Source: Pampus argenteus
Taxonomy: Eukaryota > Chordata > Actinopteri > Scombriformes > Stromateidae
Reading direction: 5' to 3'
DNA length: 64,000 bases
Assembly: GCA_036937835.1 (NCBI GenBank)
Contig: CM072869.1
Coordinates: forward strand, 5,719,501 to 5,783,500
Each line of letters begins with the position of its first letter. Position 1 is the stretch's first letter. The position numbers were made by a program, and so were the translations under genes. Under the pieces are notes generated by a model, which ran no database searches, was not told where the DNA came from, and saw only the letters and a program-made list of their open reading frames with translations. Positions 1 to 14,600 of this stretch are shown piece after piece.

Positions 1-136
1 ATGATCTTTTGATGATGATGACTGAAACTCAACCCTGCAGTTTGGGATTTGCTTTGTCATATGCACGACGATTTCCAGCTCTCTCAGACATTTTGTTGGT
101 GACTTCCCATGGAAAACTGAAAAAGCTGATCAACGG

Positions 137-181
<45 letters not shown>
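137..181. repeat. (GA)n microsatellite
   Basis: About 22 GA units with one AAG interruption near the start. Confidence 0.95.
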
Positions 182-185
<4 letters not shown>

Positions 186-3100
186 TGACGGGTTGATTCC
201 TCCATCTCCCTGTCCAACATATCTGGCTGTCACTTGGCCGTTTGGATCAGATAACCTTCACATTAACAAGATGGAGTTATAGAGCCCTATCATATTATTG
301 TTCTGTACTGAAAGACCCTCTCTTTCCCAAAAGTTTAACAGTCCCTTGGCATCTGTTGTGAGTGACATACAGTATCTGAGCCAGTACTTTCCAACATAAG
401 CTCGGGCAAAAGCTTTAAGCACTGAGAACTGGACTCGACAAAATATTGTGTTCCTCTCTAAACACTCTCTGTCCATTTAATACAGACCCAGTTGCCCTTT
501 TTAACATGCAAGCCCCCAGAACTTGAGATGCCTGATGAAAGATACATTATTAAAATTGTAATGTTTTTTGGAGTTCTGCAGAATTATAAGAGAATATTAG
601 ATATTAAAGTCTCCTGGAGGCTTCACAAGCCACAGAATATTAAGATATTATCAAATATAAGCGTGGGCTGATAACATGGATTAGAGTAACTAATTCAGTA
701 AAAAAACAATAAAAAACATAGCACTATAATTTGATATTTGCATCTCAAATATAAATTTTGCCACAAATGAGGTTTAAATATGTGCCTTAGATGTGATTAA
801 TAATGTATTAATAATAAATATTTAGTATTAATAATGCATTTAAGTATTTAAACAGGTAAAGTTGCAGTTGGACAATATGTGCACACGTATTGTGTTTCAT
901 CAAGTCAATGAAGTGTGTTTTTTCTTCTTTGGAAACATCCTTCAGTCAAAGTAATTAACAGGTTTCCTCTTCTTCTTTTTTTTGCAATTTGAGACACTTC
1001 TTCCTACTTCTCAGTTGTTCTAACTGTAAATGAACCAAGACCATGAGGAACGCAGCGCTGATGACTGTAAAGTAAAGGCTGTTAAAAGGCTTTACCTCAG
1101 AGGAGTCTAAGGTAGCTGCTGCAAAGTAACTCGAGCCATATTAGCTGATATTAGTAGGCAGGTAATGTCTTTTCCACATGCTATTTCTCTTTGCTCTATC
1201 TAGGTAGGTTTCTTTATTCAGTCTTTTTTTTCTCTCTCTCTCTCTCTCTCTGTTTTCTGTCTCTGTTATAGGCCCAGTTGGCAACACCCTCTTTTCACAT
1301 TAAACAGTCTCCATGCAAATTTTTGGCACGGTTGTAGGACTTCTGACCAGGTACCTTCTTCCTGTTTGGGATTTTAAAAAAAAGCTGAAGCGCATAAATT
1401 AACTTGACCTTTTATTTTTACATCCTGGCCAAACGTGCACCCGTGCCATTAACTCATGTTTCAGCACTTTGTCAACCGTGCTTTAAAGTGAAAATGAAAA
1501 AAAAAAAACTGAGGAAGATTAAATCAGACAACAGGAACTAGACAGCGCATTACGATTTAAGGCACGTTAAGATTTCCAAAGTGCATTAAAAATTGTGGGG
1601 GTAAAGCTGTGCTATTACACTGAAATAACTGCACTACTGCAGGAGACAGTATTCAAATGAAGCGACATTTTCTAGCGTTTTAACGTCTTAACTTTAAGTC
1701 CTGGCTTGAATTGGCAGTGAAATCTGAATTTATCATCTCATACAACTAATGTGATCATTTGATATTAGGTTTACTCTAAAACGTCTAGTTCTAAGCATGG
1801 ATCATATTACTTACTAAACTTCAAACCAAATGTCCCTACATTTTTTTGCAGGAAAAATACATGGATATAATGTAGATTATGTTTATGTGGTACTTGTGAA
1901 GAAGCCGTGGGAAAGGTAGTGGCAGGTCCACCCAGCACATCACCGTGAAGTGAACTAATTGAAGATTATGGAGGGGAGTATGCCATGCCTCTTCCAGCAG
2001 ATAATCCCTCATCAGCTGCCGTCTGGACTCAGAATGCGGAGTGCATTTCATAGAGGGACTCCCCCCATGGAGCAGCAGAAACTGAGAGGCAGTCCTGTTT
2101 AATTACCAGCCTCACTAACAGCACTCAGAGCTGGTAGAGTACACAGACTGCGGTGGGACAGTGGACTGAGGTTCTGGGAGTCTTATACGGTGGGGGGTGG
2201 GCGAAGGGAATGTCTAACCCCCTAACTGTGGAAAACAGGAACAATGAGATTTTGTTTGGACTGAAGGCTCTGCAGCTTCGCCTCAGTTGCTATTGTCTCC
2301 CAGGCTCTTAAACCCTTGCAGGTTATAAATCCAGACGCATATTGAGTCATTCATGCATCTGTCAATGACAGAGCGAAGCCCGCATGAGGACTCCTGCTGG
2401 GAATTTAATGAACATGTTTTCCTAAGGAGGCAGCTCTGAAAGTTAACAGACTAGCACGAGGGAGAATGTGAGAAAGTTAGTGACAGCCAAGAGTTTGAGA
2501 TCTGGTGCCAGTTTTGGTTTACAGTCTTGTTAGATTTCATGCAGCATTTTAGGGGGTGCATTGTCTGTGAGGTTGGTGGTCTTGGCGCTACAAACACTTA
2601 CTGACATCAAACATTTCCTTCAAGTCATTTACTCCTAATGTCCAATGCTCAATGTACTGATTAATGGACACTTTATGCAAATACAATAGTAAATTTTTTC
2701 TAAATTCACTGAAAATCAAGGCCTCCACTAAAAATACACAGCACAGAAATCAGAAATAGAGCACAAACATGGGTGAAAATGGTCTCTTTGTGCAACATGG
2801 CTTTATTCAGAGGCTGGAGGTTGAGCGTGGAGGACTTCGGTAAAGCGTTCTGTTTACAAATAAGCATGGCTTAGTGTGCAAAGAGCCTGACAGTCCAAGG
2901 TCAATGAGCATTCAAGCAAAACATTTCAGCAGTCAGAGACAACCTCATCGCTTTACCACATAGCTGGAATTCACATGCTTATTGAATGATTGCAAACTCC
3001 ATTGAACTCTTAAAGAAGCAGTGAGACACGCAGGTCGTAATCCTTAATCTAAATATCAAGTGGTTTTGCATTTACAAGCTTGTTGTGTCTCGACTCCTGA

Positions 3101-6100
3101 ATCAAGCAGTATGAGAGAATCCATTGTCTGAATCAGAGTATAGAAACGGGGTAAGAATCTGTGCATCCAGGATCCATCACACAACTGCTGCTTTGACTTA
3201 AAAAAAAAAAGAAAAGAAAAAAAATAAGCTTTTTAACTTTTATGGCACTAGAGCGTGTGAAGACCATAGGCAGCTGTCCTGGGAAGAAAAAAAAACATTA
3301 TTTCAAGCTCAGATATGATATAAAAACCAATATTTGATTTAAAAAATACAGTGATGTAAATCATATTAATCACAGCAACTTGATCCAAAACTTTTACTCA
3401 ATTACAAAATAAAATAAAATAAAAAATAGTTCAAATGTGAAACATAAATTTTCCTAACTTGTTTGTGCAAATAATAATAATAAAATAATGAGGACAGAAC
3501 ATAACCATAGTAAGGATAAGCACATTCCTTATGTGGTCTTATTTGTCAGAACATGGGAAAGAGGTCTATCTTGTGCAAATGTAATCACCATCTCAAGCCT
3601 TCAATGGCGCGAGCTGTGGCCTCTCTGAGGAAATGGCCTCATAATGCAGTATGAAAGGCCCACCTGACAACGATTGTATTGAATCTGGTGAAATCCAATA
3701 CGATGGTCAGCATGTTGATCGATCCGATGTATGAACAAAAATTGTCTCCTGAACAGTTTAACATCAAGTCGACCAAAGTCATTTGATTTGACAAGCGGAG
3801 TCATAGTCGTGCCTTTGTTTTTGTGTCTTTGTGTCTGGAGCAGCCAGACGGGTGGGTGTTGAGGGCAAAACCTTGTGGTGCTTCCAGAAACTTTTCATGT
3901 GGAGCCTGTGTCAGTGGTCCATGAGACCGGCAACGGCCCTGACGACTTCACGAGTGTTTTTTCCTCTTCACTGCACTGCAGCTCACTGCAACACAACACA
4001 TCAAGATCCACTGTCTTTACATTCACATTCATACAGTGAAAATCTTAAAAGCATCAATATACCAGAGTGCACTGCAGCCTTAAGACACATTGTATTTTGA
4101 GTATGTGGGTAAACACACTCCACTGATCATAACTATTTGGCAAGCTGGCTACATGTTTATGCCTTTATTCCCATCCTTCATTGAGATCAACAAGTTCCTA
4201 CCTTTTATCTGGCATTCAAAGTAGAATGTAGGAAATCCTAATGGTAGAAAAATTCATTAGTACATAGATTTAGCAAAGGAAGACTATGCAGAACTGCTGA
4301 ACTATTTCTTCCAGTGCATTCAAATGGACCAAATATCATCAAGAGGCAGGAAGTTCTGTCTGGTAACAGTCAGAAATCCCTGACATTTTATGTCATTTCC
4401 TTTGGCACAAGCTCATGGTGCCTAACTCTTGCCCTAAGCTTGCCGCTCTGTGAACCCAATCACCCCGCCCAGTAATCCTTCGCTCTCCTAACTGCAGTGA
4501 TTTTGTCACATGAACTAGAGCCTTGAAAGCCGTGCAAGCGCAATCTGGAGAGGACACGTCACAAACGTCGGTCACACTCATGCACGGTTAATCTCATTAC
4601 CCTTGTCTCTATGCGGTATGGGGTCAACAGGGTTGTGTTGCTTGTGCTACCACAGTACATAAGCATCGAAATGATGATGAATTTCAGTGAGGCTTCACAG
4701 ACACATGAGTCACCTTAATCTGAGAGGTGGTTTGTATTAATAGCAACTATCAAGAGGTGGGCTAAGTGGGCTGGCTTCAGTGTAAAGCATGTTGCTGGGT
4801 AAAAGTTGTTCCTGTGCCCAGGATAAAGAGTCTGTGCAGCCTGTGTTTACTGTCTGTCAGGTCTGGTACTTTAAAGCAGCTCACGCAACAGGTGCAACTC
4901 AAGATACAGTGAGAGTTATTTTTGAGTGATCGCTCAAGTCACCATTAAAAACATCCCTAAGGCTGCTCAGAGTGAGTAACTTGACTGCTTAAAGTCTGCA
5001 TGGAGGATGCTCGTTGCATGAGGGCTGAAAAAACAAACGCATATTAACAAACACATGGCACACAAACAAACTGATGCATTAACTGAAGTTGTAATACAAC
5101 GAGTTGCACTAGATTATGATGTTTCTAAGATTTCAGGTAACAGAGAAACTGTAAAAATGTGTTTTTTTGCAGATAGTAACACTCAAAATAAGCGTATCAG
5201 TGCAAATGAGAAACTATACATTTATAAAAGCAGTGAATTATTATTTTTTTGTTTTTTTCTATACTTTATGCATTGTATTGCATTAGAGTAGCGGGACAGC
5301 TGTTTCAGAATCTACATGTCGGCGGACATTGTGTCATTATAAGGCTTTTCTCTTACTGAAAACTCTCCTTTGGCTTTTTAATGCATGTTACGTAAACTCG
5401 TGTGTGATGTAATAATCTCTTATCTAAAGTATATTGAAAAACATACTACATCAGCCAGGGCATTTTTTCTAAGCCTGTTTTTTTTACTTCTACTTTCACA
5501 GGTTGCAGCAGCAGCTTACAGAAGTGCACATTGTTATATTGAGCAGAACATGTTGATTAAGTATAATAATATTATATATCTGTGTTAACCATAAAAACAT
5601 CCAAGTAGCATCACGCCCACCTCTGTAACTGTAACCACAATGTATTGGTGGTCGGTCCCTTAACTTGTGCAGTGTTGTAGCATCAGATAGTAACTCTCAT
5701 TCATGCTGTAGTCACAATCTAGATGAAATAAAATGACTTATTTTTATTATTATTTATTATCATGATTCCACAATATGAACCTCAGACTCTCACACCTTTC
5801 TGCATCAGAAAGCAACTCCATGAAAAACAAAACCGTTTGTTTTGCGCAAACGATACTATCAAAATCATTGTGTGACAATAATTTCCAGTGGAGCCTTTTT
5901 TTTATTTATTTATTTATTTTTTTTCCACGTACAGTGCAGTGAGTCACAGTCGCCATGCAGCCGTGCGGAGACATTGGGGGGGGACAGGCTGCGTAGCGGA
6001 TGAAATCCGATGAAAAGCTTTCGCTTGGGACGCGTATAATCCTGTCCTCACGACAGTCATCAGACCACCTCGTAGATTTATAACTCGGACTTGCACCATC

Positions 6101-7471
6101 ACTTTGGGGATGGTGTTTTAAATGAAATGGGAGAGCTGTCGTGACATGCAAAGTTCGTATTTTGCGCGCTTCTTCTTCTTCTTCTTCCTGAGTGTAATTT
6201 CTGAAGCACCACCAACACGCAAACAAGCAGCTGCAGCCGGAGAGAGAAGCTCATTATGCTGCTGCTTTCTTCCCTCGGTTCCCACTCGTGCCTGTTGCAC
6301 TGTGGACAAGGTGAATACTTGCAGCTTGACAAGCGACCAACACATGGTGTGTTGTTATGGTGAGTCGACTGCAACTTTTTTTTTTTTTTTTTTTTTTTTT
6401 TGCTCTACGACCTTATTTGACTTAGTGTGCCTTGTCTGTCCTCATAAACTAGATGCAGTCCTACATCATTTAAAGTTATTACAATAGGATCTCCCTAAAA
6501 TATTCAACTGTTCTTCATATAGTGTGTCTCCTTTATGTAGTTTAGTGACACTGACTTTATTTTCATGGTTGTTTTTATCCCTTATTACTTTCCTTCAAAA
6601 GTGTGTAGCATTGAAAAGAAATGACTTAATGCATAATTATTATGTGAGGCTTTTCAGCAGCATCATTACATACAATATTTTGCACTGGTACTAAAGTGAA
6701 TTGCTGTTGCGGCTCTTCTATTCTCTTTTTAATTGATTTCCTTTATTTGTACACAGTGTCCCTTGTTGTTGAGTGTCATGTGGTTTCAGGTTCACTGTCA
6801 TGATAAGGGGGGAAATTAAAAATAAAAACATAAAGCTTTGGTGCATTTATCTTACACCTAGCATTGGTTATTTAAGGTTCAGTGCAAATAATATATAACA
6901 AAACTATAACACAGGGGCAACTAGTTTGGTCTCACGCACTGCTATGAGTGACAGTGCAGTCTCAAGGACAAAGAAAATGATTAGTTTAATGTTCATGCAG
7001 TACAAAGAAGTGGAGCCGACGTGTAGCTTTAAAAGTGTGAAACCCCCATTTGCAAGGTGTGGTCCAAACAGAAATATAGAGACGTATCATTCCCTGACTA
7101 GAAGTGACACTACAAGGTAGTCGATATAGTTATAGATGGAACAAATCAATAAAATAAAAAAAAGATTAAAGGCGAAGCTGCAAAATACAGTACACATTAC
7201 ATATTGAAGTTGCTTTAATGTGAAACGCTGTACTGAAGTATGTAAGTCTGATCAATAGGTAATAAAATTTAAATTACAGCGTGCTTATTTTCAAGGAGTC
7301 ATAATAAAATTGCAACTGATAAATAATTTAACTTTTTAAACTCTTTTTATGCCGGTTTAAATCATCTACATTAGTATATTTGTTGCTGCAAAAGGACGTA
7401 TGAGGCTGTAATGACCTGAAGCCGAAGCCTGAATCACAAGGCTTCATGACTTTAACAATATCAATATATCT

Positions 7472-7477
<6 letters not shown>
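182..7477. other. gene-free intergenic stretch
   Basis: AT-rich sequence without a recognisable gene on either strand. A (TC)n run at 1231-1252 leads into an acceptor-like ttctgtctctgttatag (1271), with a weak donor at 1351. This would bound a 79-base exon 1272-1350, which I consider only possible. A T homopolymer lies at about 6378-6401. The wnt7b gene expected in this neighbourhood in mammals was looked for but not seen. Confidence 0.6.

Positions 7478-7524
<47 letters not shown>
7478..7524. repeat. (TA)n microsatellite
   Basis: Pure TA run of about 23 units, self-complementary and cruciform-prone. Confidence 0.95.
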
Positions 7525-7527
<3 letters not shown>

Positions 7528-7863
7528 AAAATATATTAAACTGGTTCAACTTGAAATAAGTTCAATAAGCTTAAGGTATTAAGTTCAATCAACAAACTTT
7601 CTATTTACATTTTTCTCAGTTTGAAGCGGCACTTCTTCATCTGTCACAAGCTTACACAGCTTACAGTACAGCTGCGGCTGCTGCAGTCAGAGCCACTTGG
7701 TACCAAAGTCAGTACAAAAACCGTGACCTTGTTTTATTATTATATTGTAAATGTTTAATTAAGTGTATATGTTACTGAATTCAATTCCAAACTTTAGCAT
7801 CATTTACATTGTTTTCATTCTTTTAAAAAAAAGGTTATTAAAGACACACAGCAAATCTTAATC

Positions 7864-7864
<1 letters not shown>

Positions 7865-7925
<61 letters not shown>
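7865..7925. repeat. (TA)n microsatellite
   Basis: Pure TA run of about 30 units, only 340 bp from the preceding TA array. Confidence 0.95.
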
Positions 7926-7929
<4 letters not shown>

Positions 7930-8629
7930 TATTTTTTATTTTTTTTCTTGTAGATGTGTATAATCTGAAAAGCAAAGCAAAGCAGGTAAAAAAAAAAAGT
8001 AAAAAGTAAGAGCATATGTTTTTTAAGTTGAATTATTAAAACTTTTGTATGGAAAGTTAATGTCAAAGGTTCAGTTGATTCCACTAAACTCCAGTATGTT
8101 TTACAGTGTAAGGGATATTTCCCCTTGTCCTTTTTTTTTTTCTCACCAAAACTCGAGTCCGGGCTGGTCTGGGAAACCTTGTAGTAAGTAAAACCTGCCA
8201 CTCTGAACCCGATAATAATAGCAGTGAACTTTTTTTGTTTTTTTTCAATGTAACTATTGTTTTTCTAACTCTCTCTCTATGCACAGTGGTCAGAGGTCAC
8301 TGCCGGCTACAGAAAAGCATCCTGTAACCTGGCAAAGACCCTTCAGATTGGGTGTCTACTGTCGTTCTTTTGTATTTACAGTTGGAAAATAGCAACGTCC
8401 TCAACAACCCTTTAAAGAAACCCTCCATTTATCAGTTGCAACCGTAAGAGAAATAAGCTGCTGCTTTATGTCATACACTGATTGTTGCCCTTTTCTTACG
8501 TATTTACACACATTTCCGTGTAAATGACATAATTTCGGTTTTCTGCAACCACATTAGAGGTTATATAATATCACGAGGCCTGCTTATTCTCATTTCCAAC
8601 CTTCCTTACTATCATCCAAACATGTCCAA

Positions 8630-8630
<1 letters not shown>

Positions 8631-8664
<34 letters not shown>
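8631..8664. repeat. (TG)n microsatellite
   Basis: Seventeen TG units. Confidence 0.95.
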
Positions 8665-8665
<1 letters not shown>

Positions 8666-11600
8666 ACATCTCGTACCATGGCTGCCTTCTGTTTTTCAGT
8701 TTGTTCGTAGTAACAGTTAAAAGCTGTGTGGAAATCACTATGTGTACACTGGATTAATCATTATTGTATTGCAGCAGCTATTAAATATTTTCAGAGAATA
8801 ATCTGATGAATAAGCAAAGTTGTGTAGTGATAATAATGATTTAGTATGACAGTAAAACAACTAACAATGTGATAATAATATTAATAACGGCAGCACCACT
8901 ACATATCCCATAGAAGATTTGCATGAAAGCACATTATTGGTCCTCTGTGCTTCCTTGAGTGACTTCTTACTTTCACTGTTCATTCTTTTGATCTAATATT
9001 ATATCTGTGGAAATATCACTCATGCACTACAACAGCTGCACAAATATTTGCTCTCATTAGTAGCAGTGTAGTTATGAGTGCATAAACGCTCCCATAAAAA
9101 AAACAAAAAAAAAGACATGCAGAAGGCTTTTATCTTTTCTATGTAACCTAATGCTTAATGTTTGCTTAATGCAAGATCTAATTTAACTTTGAGACCTAAT
9201 GAGTGGATATCAACAAAGTGAGCCACACTCCTCAATCGCAAGCTTTAGATATCATATTTATGGCGACATACGGAGCAGGATGCATTTCGTATGTCCTCAC
9301 TGAAAAGGGATTTTTAGTATTTTTTTTTTAGTCATTCATTGATAAGAAGTTGTAGCTGTAGCAACTCATTTCAGTGTATGAATTCATCGCGTCGTGTACT
9401 TTTCAAAGGCAGCCTTTGTTGCTAACGAGGGAATAATGGCAAAAAAAGTCGGAGCTTTTTTCGTACTTGCTGTTCTGCTGCAGACTGTTGAGTGTCAGCC
9501 TGCAGTAGGAAGAAGGAACAGGTGAACACTGTCAAGCAGCGGAGCCAGACAAGCCAACAAACCAGCCTCAGGACACTGCTGACTGATGCAAAACTTGCCT
9601 TCAGTCCTCCCCCATTCCTAAACTGTGCTGCTGCTGCTGCTGCTGCTGCACTGAAAACTGAGTACATGCTAAAAAACAGCATTTGACCTGCAGTTATGAT
9701 ACAAGCTGCTAGTGTACAATACAGAATACAGTACATATAAAATGGCACTTACTTAGCTGGACTGCTCGTATTTGAGTTTTTCTTTGCAAAGATTCCATGT
9801 ATGCGGTTTGTACCCTGTGAAAATGTCTTTTTGAAGTCGTGCATGTTTATATGTGTGTGTCTGTGTTTGGGGCTTTTATGTGCATGACCTAATTCCACAG
9901 TAAGCAAAGAATCTGCAGTGATGGCTGTGTGGTCATGTGTACTGTATGTGTGTGCACACACACACATCCTCCCTCCCCCATCGCTTCCTTGTAAAAGCCG
10001 ACAGAGAGCACACTAAGTTCATCTAAGGACAGGGAAATGCTTTCCTTTCCAGTGTGAATCATTTAGGAAAAATGAGCCTCTGGACTGAATTGCCCCAGCA
10101 ATTTGGCATGTTTCTCCATTCTGCTTTAAATTGTCTATTTTGGCTGAACTTACAGTTCTTCATTTCTCTGCCAAGAAAACTTCAGGTCCTATACAAAAGC
10201 CAGTTTCTGAGTCAACCGCAGCCTGTAAGTAAATAAAATATATCTCTGCAGAATACTGCCATAGCTTCCTGTTTAGCTGTGCATTCCAGAGAGAAACGAG
10301 CGAGCCATGTCTGTACTGTAAATCCAGCGCTCTGTCCACCTAGTAACAGCACAGACAGTACCTCCCTTCAGTCTTTGCTTTTTCAAAGAAAGTTGTACAG
10401 GTAAAATGACGCACTTTTTTATAGAATGTGTTTTATATGCTTAGAATAAGACCCTTCCTCTGTTTGAAAGCCATTTTCTTAGCACAAAGTATAAGCTCTC
10501 ATGCTCAACAGTCATGCAGTTTGGAAAACAAAACTCTGCAGTGCAGTGAAAAGAAAGTGTGAGTGGGAGCGGTTTTGGGATGGAGACAAGGTGGAAGAGA
10601 GGGAAACGGGGGGTTGGGGGGGAGGGGGTAATTTTGAAGTCAGCCAGCCCCCTTATAATTCGACTGGTCCCCCCATCAGAGGGAGCAGAGAGGGGAGAGG
10701 GAGTGGTCTGTGTTGAGGTTTGGGTGAGCCAGTGGTGGGATGTGGCAGCTGGCAGCTGGGCTCTTACTACCTATATCCTCCAGCTCCAGCCTGAATTATG
10801 AAGGCTCGGGAATGGCAGCCAGCCTAATTACAATGACTGATTGCCCGTCCGACGGCATTTCTCAGACAGTGATTGTTGTGCGTGTAGGATATGAGGGGGA
10901 AGGAGGAGGGCCATTTCTCATTGGCCTTCCCCTCTTTATTTTTTGCATGAGAACAGCCAGAGATTCAGATCGGATTGGTTGGCGAGAAAAGAGATGTTTC
11001 ATGATTTGGCGAGGCAGATCTGGTGGGAAGCCAGAGACAGATGATGTTGCACTGATGGTGCTTTGTGGCCTATTGAGTCTTTGGCACAAAATCCTAAAAA
11101 AAAAAACGGTTTTGTTACTCCACTAAAGACCTAAATCATATCATATAACAATACAATATTGCCCAGATATAGCCGAAATCCTATCATCATGTTTTAATGA
11201 TGGTAAGAATCATGTTTTGTGCAGAATATAGAAAAGCTTAACTGATCACTAAGTGTGGAAAAAAATCTTCAACCTGTTGACTTCTTACTGCGCATCCTGA
11301 GCATATTTTCTTCATCTATACCCCTGGCATTATAAAAAAAAAAAAGGAGAGGGTTTTAATTGGCCATTTGTATGTCAGCAGAGCACTCAGAGGTGTGATG
11401 TGTGTGTTAAGTGGGAGCTGGTTTGAGTTGGTCTGCCGTGCTTTGTCCAGTGCTTTGGCTTTTGTTCCTCCAGTAATGAATTGTGGAAGCCTTGGCTTCA
11501 GCTGGAGTGTCTCATAGCAACTGAAAAGAGAGAGGGGGAGCTGGTAAATGGAGAAAAGGCCAAGGGAGATCATGTGTTGCTTTCAAAAGGGCAAGACAGC

Positions 11601-14600
11601 CTAGACCATCGTTTGGGCATTTTGTGAACAGGAAAAATGAGACTGGACGAAACGTCTCGTAACCGACACACTATTATTTAGTTCCCTTTAATTCAAATGG
11701 CAGCGTTTCGGTGTGTGTTTTTTTTTTAATATGTGTATTTTACAACTGTCTAGACTGCACTTGTAACATAATGCAACAGTGGAGTGAAGCAATGACACCA
11801 TAATATTAAAAAAAAAAAAAAAAAAGCTTCACTGGTGGCAACAGAGACGATGCTCTAAATGAAATGTCAGTCTAGCCTCCATAAATATTATAAATTATCT
11901 ATAAGGATTCTGCGTAATTTAGATGTTAAACCTCTACCTGCTTCATCCTGACCTTGTGCTTTGACCTTTCTGAAAAAACATATATATAGAAGATTAATAT
12001 GTACATCTGTCTTTGACTAAATGTAAAAATAGTATATCACTATGCAAACACATTATATTTTAATAATTTTATAATTTTCGGTGCCATATTACCATTCACC
12101 TGTCACTGTGACTCATTGTGTTTAGTACCTGCGGATTGGAAGAATAGGCATCCTGAATATCCAGTGGCACTGTTGGTTAACTGAAACCCGGTACTGCTCT
12201 GTGGTCGTATCGGTTCTCAGATCAGCTGGCAACTTTCGGCTAAATCAGTGTGTGTGTGTGTTTTTGTAAGTGTGTGTGTGTGTGTTTATGTGTGTGCATG
12301 AGCGTTCGCTTTTGCATTGGTGTGAGTGCACGCGTACGATTGTCTGTACGTGTGTGCGTTCACACCAGGCTAGTTTTTTATTAACTGGCGACCAGCGCTG
12401 AAGCCTGGCCATGTTTGCCCTGTGACCCAGACACTACCTGTCTGCTGCCATGGTTACAGGGACAGAGCAGGTTTAGTGGCATGACTCCAGGGATTACTTT
12501 CCCTGGTCTTAACAATCAGGCCTGTGCCCCAGTGACTGTAAAATGGACCAAACTGCACCCTAACAGTTAAGGGAGCTCCGCAGTGTGCCCTGGTGGACTT
12601 TAAAACTGTCCTAAGTGCTGTGTAAGGGATTAGACCTGTACACCGTAATTGCTTTGGTGTCAGTGACTGTCCCTTTGTGATCCGGTTCACTTGTAGTGAT
12701 TAGTTCTCGTAAATGAAGGAGCACACAGCGCTGCATAATATAAAGGTTTTAAGGGCTTGAAGTAAAACATATGTTGAATCAATGTTGCTCAAAAGGTAGT
12801 GTGGAGTTTACTCAACATGTCTCCTCAAACATGAAAAAATACTGGATTGGATTGAATTATATTTCATATTTGTCCATTTTATTGCGTGCACAAATCTGCT
12901 GCATAACAATTTTAGAGATATGGTGAGGCCTGAGTAACATACACAAGCAGCTCTTAATCCATCTCCTGTTACTCTTCATTCTATTGCAGATGGTGCTGTA
13001 GCTACTAGGAAAAAGATAAGAAAGTGCACGGGTCATTCTGGCTTGTTTTTTTTTTTTTTTTTTTTTCTGTGCCGGTGGCCTTGGATATAATTACAAATGC
13101 TGGCAGAGATTGATTTGCTGCCCAACCCCAAGAACCTGGTCCTGTCTAGCTGACCAGATTGGTGTTGATGTTTTTATTGCCTTTCGCTGTTCATTGTTAT
13201 TTATGTTGCCTTTGATTTAATGATCGAACACTCAGGTTAAATACCCATCATGGCTCCCATGCTAAAGGATGTGGAATTGGCTGGAGCACTGAGGGTCTGT
13301 ATACTCTGGCCCAGATTTGTGGTGACTTAGCAGAATCACAAAGGCCTCTCTTATTATCTCCAGTAACTTGCAGTCTTACAGGTGTCCACCAGATGCTGCA
13401 GGCAGCCTGCACTGTCCCTTGCATGTCATCCAATGGAGATGTAATACCCACTTTGGAGCAAAGGGTTGGAACTGTTTCCATGGTGTTAGGATTAAATGTA
13501 ATTTACTTGTGCATCGTAGAAAATAGGTCCCATTTTAGGCTATTAAGTAGCTTTGATGATGCATCTGTTTTAGGAAGTGGAATGAGGCCAATGTGATTGA
13601 AGACATGTCTTTAATTGCAGTTTTGATTCAAGTATTTTGGAGAGATGATGAAAGAAGTTTGATATAAAAACATTATAATATGTCAGTTATGAAGTTGGAA
13701 GTTCTTTCAAGCTGCAGCTTTTTAAACAATAGTCATGCATCGAACGTTTTAAGACGTTCTTAAAAGAATATTTAACATTGGTGTAATGAAAGAGAGTAAA
13801 TACAGTATCCATATGAAAACTTAATTATGCTGACAGTATATCACGCATCACATGTAAAACTGCACGGATAAGAGTGAGCAAGGATTGTATCTCATGTCAA
13901 GCTGAGCAACTTCACAGTTAACTCGACAGTGAACAAAGCCAAACCCAGCCACAAGGCATTCTGGGAAGTTTGGCTGCTTAGGGAAGGTGCCTGCGAATGT
14001 CCAGAGAGCAGCTCCGAAAATCTTTGCAAGGGCTAAAAATGAAGTTTGAAAGTAGAAATAAGAGGAGCAACAAAGCAGAGAGAGCTCTCACAGCTGTAGG
14101 CTCAGCCTCCCTCTTAAAGAGATATCACCAACATATTCCTCACGCATGGAAAGGAGAAAAGGTGCTGTTCAAATGTACTGTACATCGGCAGTAAAATACA
14201 ATTAAAACACTTTCTCGTACTACAGAAAACTTGGAATACACATTGTTGACAGGTACACTATATACTGATGAAGCAGAGAAAAGGAATCAAAGCATGTTTC
14301 ATAAAGTACTGGGAAGGTTAATGAAGTTTTATAGCATCTGAATTCCTCATTTTAATTAGTTGATTTAGAAATACACTTGACAGATATTGCTTAACTGTTG
14401 ATTGACATTTGTTTTTTTTTTGGCAATCAACCCTTTTAAATCTTGGCTGTTGTTTCGTTGGGAAACAAACGAGAGGTGGCAACTAAAGCTACTAAACTGC
14501 ATAACTTGCTACAGTCTACGCCCTATTGTTTAAGGTCATTTCTGATTTCTGAATTTAGTGTGTTTGCATTAAGCATATGGCCTGTAGTGCAGTGAAAGCC

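Noticed and set aside
7478..7925. The two nearby (TA)n arrays as an origin or hairpin gene
   Set aside because: They are ordinary expanded microsatellites. Similar arrays occur at 57017 and 58470.
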